Below are positions 6,112 through 7,689 of a DNA stretch of 7,689 nt, in pieces. The stretch comes from an uncultured Litoreibacter sp. GTDB lineage: Bacteria; Pseudomonadota; Alphaproteobacteria; Rhodobacterales; Rhodobacteraceae. The notes beneath the pieces are model-generated. The model made no database searches, was not told where the DNA came from, and was given only the letters and a program-made list of their open reading frames with translations. A program made the position numbers and the translations under genes. The stretch is taken from positions 1 through 7,689 of the forward strand of contig CALFWN010000182.1 in assembly GCA_937928335.1 (NCBI GenBank), written 5' to 3'. Every line of letters starts with the position of its first letter. The stretch's first letter is position 1.

Positions 6112-7442
6112 ATAAGCCTGGCGTCAAACGGGTATTTGGTCAGGTTCTCGTAGCCATCCTCGGTGATGATCACCTGATCCTCCAGCTTGATGGAGAAGTC
6201 ACCGCCCACCTCGCCGACCAGCACCTCGACGCAGAGCGCCATGCCGGGTTGCAGCTCATGGTCAAACGCGCCCTCGACATGTTTGTCCGGGTAGGCCACC
6301 AGCGGCCACTCGTCGCATAGCCCCACACCATGCATCAGGCAGCCGTATTTCTGGGCCTGATATTTGTCATGCAGCACATAGGTATTCATCGTCAGGTCGC
6401 GGATCGCGATGCCGGGTTTCAGCATCTCCATATTGGTCTGGATATGCTCGACGCTGTGTTTCATCGCCTCGATCATGTCGGGGCGCGGGGCGTCGTCGCC
6501 GATCCACCAGGTCCGCGAGATGTCGCAGCAGATGCCATAGGCGCCGATCAGGTCGGTATCAAAAGCCAGTATCTCATTGCTCTGGCAAATGCGCGGCCCG
6601 CATTCCTGAAACCACGGGTTGGTGCGCTGCCCCGAGGCCAGCAGCCGGGTCTCGATCCATTCGCCGCCGCGTTTGATATTCTCGGCATGGAGCACGGCCC
6701 AGACGTCATCCTCCGACACGCCGCCGCCGGGGATGTTGGCGCGGGCGAAATCTTCCATCTCGTACATCGCCATCTCGCAGGAATGGCACGAGGCGCGCAT
6801 CGCCAGTATTTCGTCGGGGCCCTTGATGGCGCGGGCATGTTCGGTCAGGTCCTCGCCCTCATGAACCTCGAACCCGGCTGCCTCCAAGGCGCGCAGGCCC
6901 GAGATCATGATCTTGTCCACCGCCAGCCGCCGGTTGCCGCCACCATGCTCCCTGAGCAGCTCATCCACCTGCGCGGCAAAGCCCGAGGCTGCGGCCTGCG
7001 TCTTGTCGCCAGTGGCGAAATAGAACATCGACGCGCCCGAGCGGCGCTCGCGGACCAGCGGGTTGAACTCGCTGAGAAACGGCGCGTTCTTGTAATCCCA
7101 GATCACCATATAGCCATCCGCGCAGACAAGTGCGGCGCGGAACGGGTTATGGGTGTTCCACAGCTGCATATTGGTGCTGTCAGTGGCATAACGGATGTTG
7201 AGCGGGTCGAACATCAACAGCCCGCCCATACCCTGCTGCACCACCTGACCCACCAGCCGGTCCAGCCGGTATTGCCGCATCCGCTCCAGATTGGGCAGGG
7301 ACAGTCCGGCTTTCTCCCATTCTGAATAGGCCAGCAGCGTCGGCCCGATTTCCATCCGGTCATTGTCATTGGCCAACCCGTCGCCCAGATGGCTGCCTTT
7401 GGACGGGTCAATCTTGCGCGTGTCGCGGTAATGCTGGTTCAT
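6102..7442 (-). CDS. dddP: DMSP lyase DddP (M24 metallopeptidase fold)
   Basis: DddP cleaves dimethylsulfoniopropionate to dimethyl sulfide, acrylate and a proton (EC 4.4.1.3) in the cytoplasm. It has a creatinase/aminopeptidase P fold recruited to lyase chemistry, and binds a dinuclear metal site (iron in the studied enzyme). The 446 residues match the family in length. Every residue reported for roseobacter DddP falls at the same number here: ligands D295, D297, D307, H371, E406, E421 and catalytic D377 (motifs FDTDLIGAYG, MHGVGLCDEWP, IKLEDQ). Family-diagnostic blocks MNQHY, FDPLNIRYATDSTNMQLWN, AENIKRGGEWIETRLLASG and NLTKYPFD are also present, which separates it from Xaa-Pro peptidases. 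The ATG at 7442 has GGGAGAG (7454-7448) with seven-base spacing from its GGAG. No DMSP transporter or acrylate-use gene is in the window. A divergent gene starts 46-91 bases upstream, and a hydrolase-OsmC gene follows downstream. Confidence 0.96.
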   Translation of the reverse strand: MNQHYRDTRKIDPSKGSHLGDGLANDNDRMEIGPTLLAYSEWEKAGLSLPNLERMRQYRLDRLVGQVVQQGMGGLLMFDPLNIRYATDSTNMQLWNTHNPFRAALVCADGYMVIWDYKNAPFLSEFNPLVRERRSGASMFYFATGDKTQAAASGFAAQVDELLREHGGGNRRLAVDKIMISGLRALEAAGFEVHEGEDLTEHARAIKGPDEILAMRASCHSCEMAMYEMEDFARANIPGGGVSEDDVWAVLHAENIKRGGEWIETRLLASGQRTNPWFQECGPRICQSNEILAFDTDLIGAYGICCDISRTWWIGDDAPRPDMIEAMKHSVEHIQTNMEMLKPGIAIRDLTMNTYVLHDKYQAQKYGCLMHGVGLCDEWPLVAYPDKHVEGAFDHELQPGMALCVEVLVGEVGGDFSIKLEDQVIITEDGYENLTKYPFDARLMGG

Positions 7443-7532
7443 ATCTGCTCTCCCGATACGGTTCAGGATGGAAGCAGCTTGCCCGCTATGCTACCCGAAA
7501 AACGGCATGAAACGCGTCGCAAAGGGGGTAAA
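7443..7532. promoter_or_regulatory. Divergent intergenic region between dddP and the right-edge gene
   Basis: About 90 bases must hold the promoters of both genes. The only firm element is the dddP ribosome site GGGAGAG at 7454-7448 on the minus strand. On the plus strand TATGCT at 7487-7492 is a possible -10; the nearest -35-like TTCAGG (7462-7467) is 19 bases away and poor. If that -10 is used, the ATG at 7488 would be inside the promoter and the TTG at 7533 would be the start. No clear -35/-10 pair for dddP was found. A perfect short palindrome (TTTTCA-A-TGAAAA, 7540-7552) lies just inside the right-edge gene. Confidence 0.4.
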
Positions 7533-7689
7533 TTGCCAGTTTTCAATGAAAATACGGTGATCTGCCAGAAGGTGTTGCCCGATGCGCCGTGGCTCAGCGC
7601 CGCGACGCGCAAATTGCCGGGGGTGCAGCCGCTTGATATGGCGCATTGGCTGGTGGTGGATGAGGCCTATGCCGCTCAGATGGGCCTGC
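7533..7689 (+). CDS. Probable DUF3445/HODM-like protein, N-terminal fragment (3' end outside the window)
   Basis: An open frame runs to the window edge with no stop. From TTG 7533 it reads (M)PVFNENTVICQKVLPDAPW and continues LSAATRKLPGVQPLD...WLVVDEAYAAQMGL. The combination of a short 'LPxxPW' opening, 'LPGxQPLD' and 'WLxVDEAYxxQM' resembles the N-terminus of DUF3445 proteins, renamed heme-dependent oxidative N-demethylase alpha-subunit-like, which are common in roseobacters. Only about 52 residues are visible, so this is a family-level guess. TTG is preferred because AAAGGGGGT lies just upstream and the recognisable protein begins there; an in-frame ATG at 7488 would add a basic 15-residue extension. 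It is divergent from dddP. If the family is right, it hints at demethylation of methylated amines next to DMSP cleavage. Confidence 0.6.
   Translation, partial: MPVFNENTVICQKVLPDAPWLSAATRKLPGVQPLDMAHWLVVDEAYAAQMGL

Noticed and set aside
5957..6127. N-terminal extension of the hydrolase-OsmC protein overlapping dddP
   Set aside because: The added 57 residues are Arg/Ser/Pro-rich and unlike the family; the ATG at 5956 has a suitable ribosome site and gives the normal length.
6330..7325. 331-codon plus-strand frame opposite dddP
   Set aside because: It is fully antisense to a confidently identified enzyme and its translation has no family features.
7559..7689. Start at the ATG of ATGAAAATACGGTGA (7546-7560) for the right-edge gene
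   Set aside because: That frame stops after four codons; the family-like reading is in a different frame from TTG 7533 or ATG 7488.

Overview
The window looks like chromosomal DNA of a marine Rhodobacterales (Roseobacter-group) alphaproteobacterium. Three things point there: GC-rich coding bias throughout, a direct-repeat LexA box of the alphaproteobacterial type (GTTC-N7-GTTC) in front of uvrA, and a full-length DddP-type DMSP lyase. The DddP keeps all its metal and catalytic residues at the published positions. No tRNA, rRNA, CRISPR array, insertion sequence or prophage gene was seen, and no stretch without a gene exceeds 200 bases.

Layout, left to right. Plus strand: the 3' part of an MFS transporter (1-1092, cut by the window edge), then the LexA-boxed uvrA (1184-4105), the damage-recognition ATPase of nucleotide excision repair. 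Minus strand, converging on uvrA: a small exported protein of unknown function with two cysteines (4121-4549), an alpha/beta hydrolase-OsmC fusion (4745-5956) and dddP (6102-7442). At the right edge, divergent from dddP, the first 50-65 codons of a probable DUF3445/HODM-like gene (heme-dependent oxidative N-demethylase family) run off the window.

Functional reading. uvrA is probably an SOS gene with its own promoter just after the MFS stop codon. dddP cleaves dimethylsulfoniopropionate to DMS and acrylate. The downstream hydrolase-OsmC fusion is a likely thiol peroxidase/hydrolase and could be co-transcribed with dddP, but 145 bases separate them, so this is not established. The divergent gene hints at methylated-compound metabolism beside dddP, but only its N-terminus is visible.

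I did not find a clearly new multi-gene system. The more unusual details are a 13-bp near-tandem duplication that creates the stop codon of the hydrolase-OsmC gene, GC hairpins whose loops hold the stop codons of two minus-strand genes, a symmetric interrupted palindrome in the leader of the small exported gene, a strong Shine-Dalgarno sequence misplaced relative to the uvrA ATG, and a Cys-to-Ser change in the first zinc module of UvrA.
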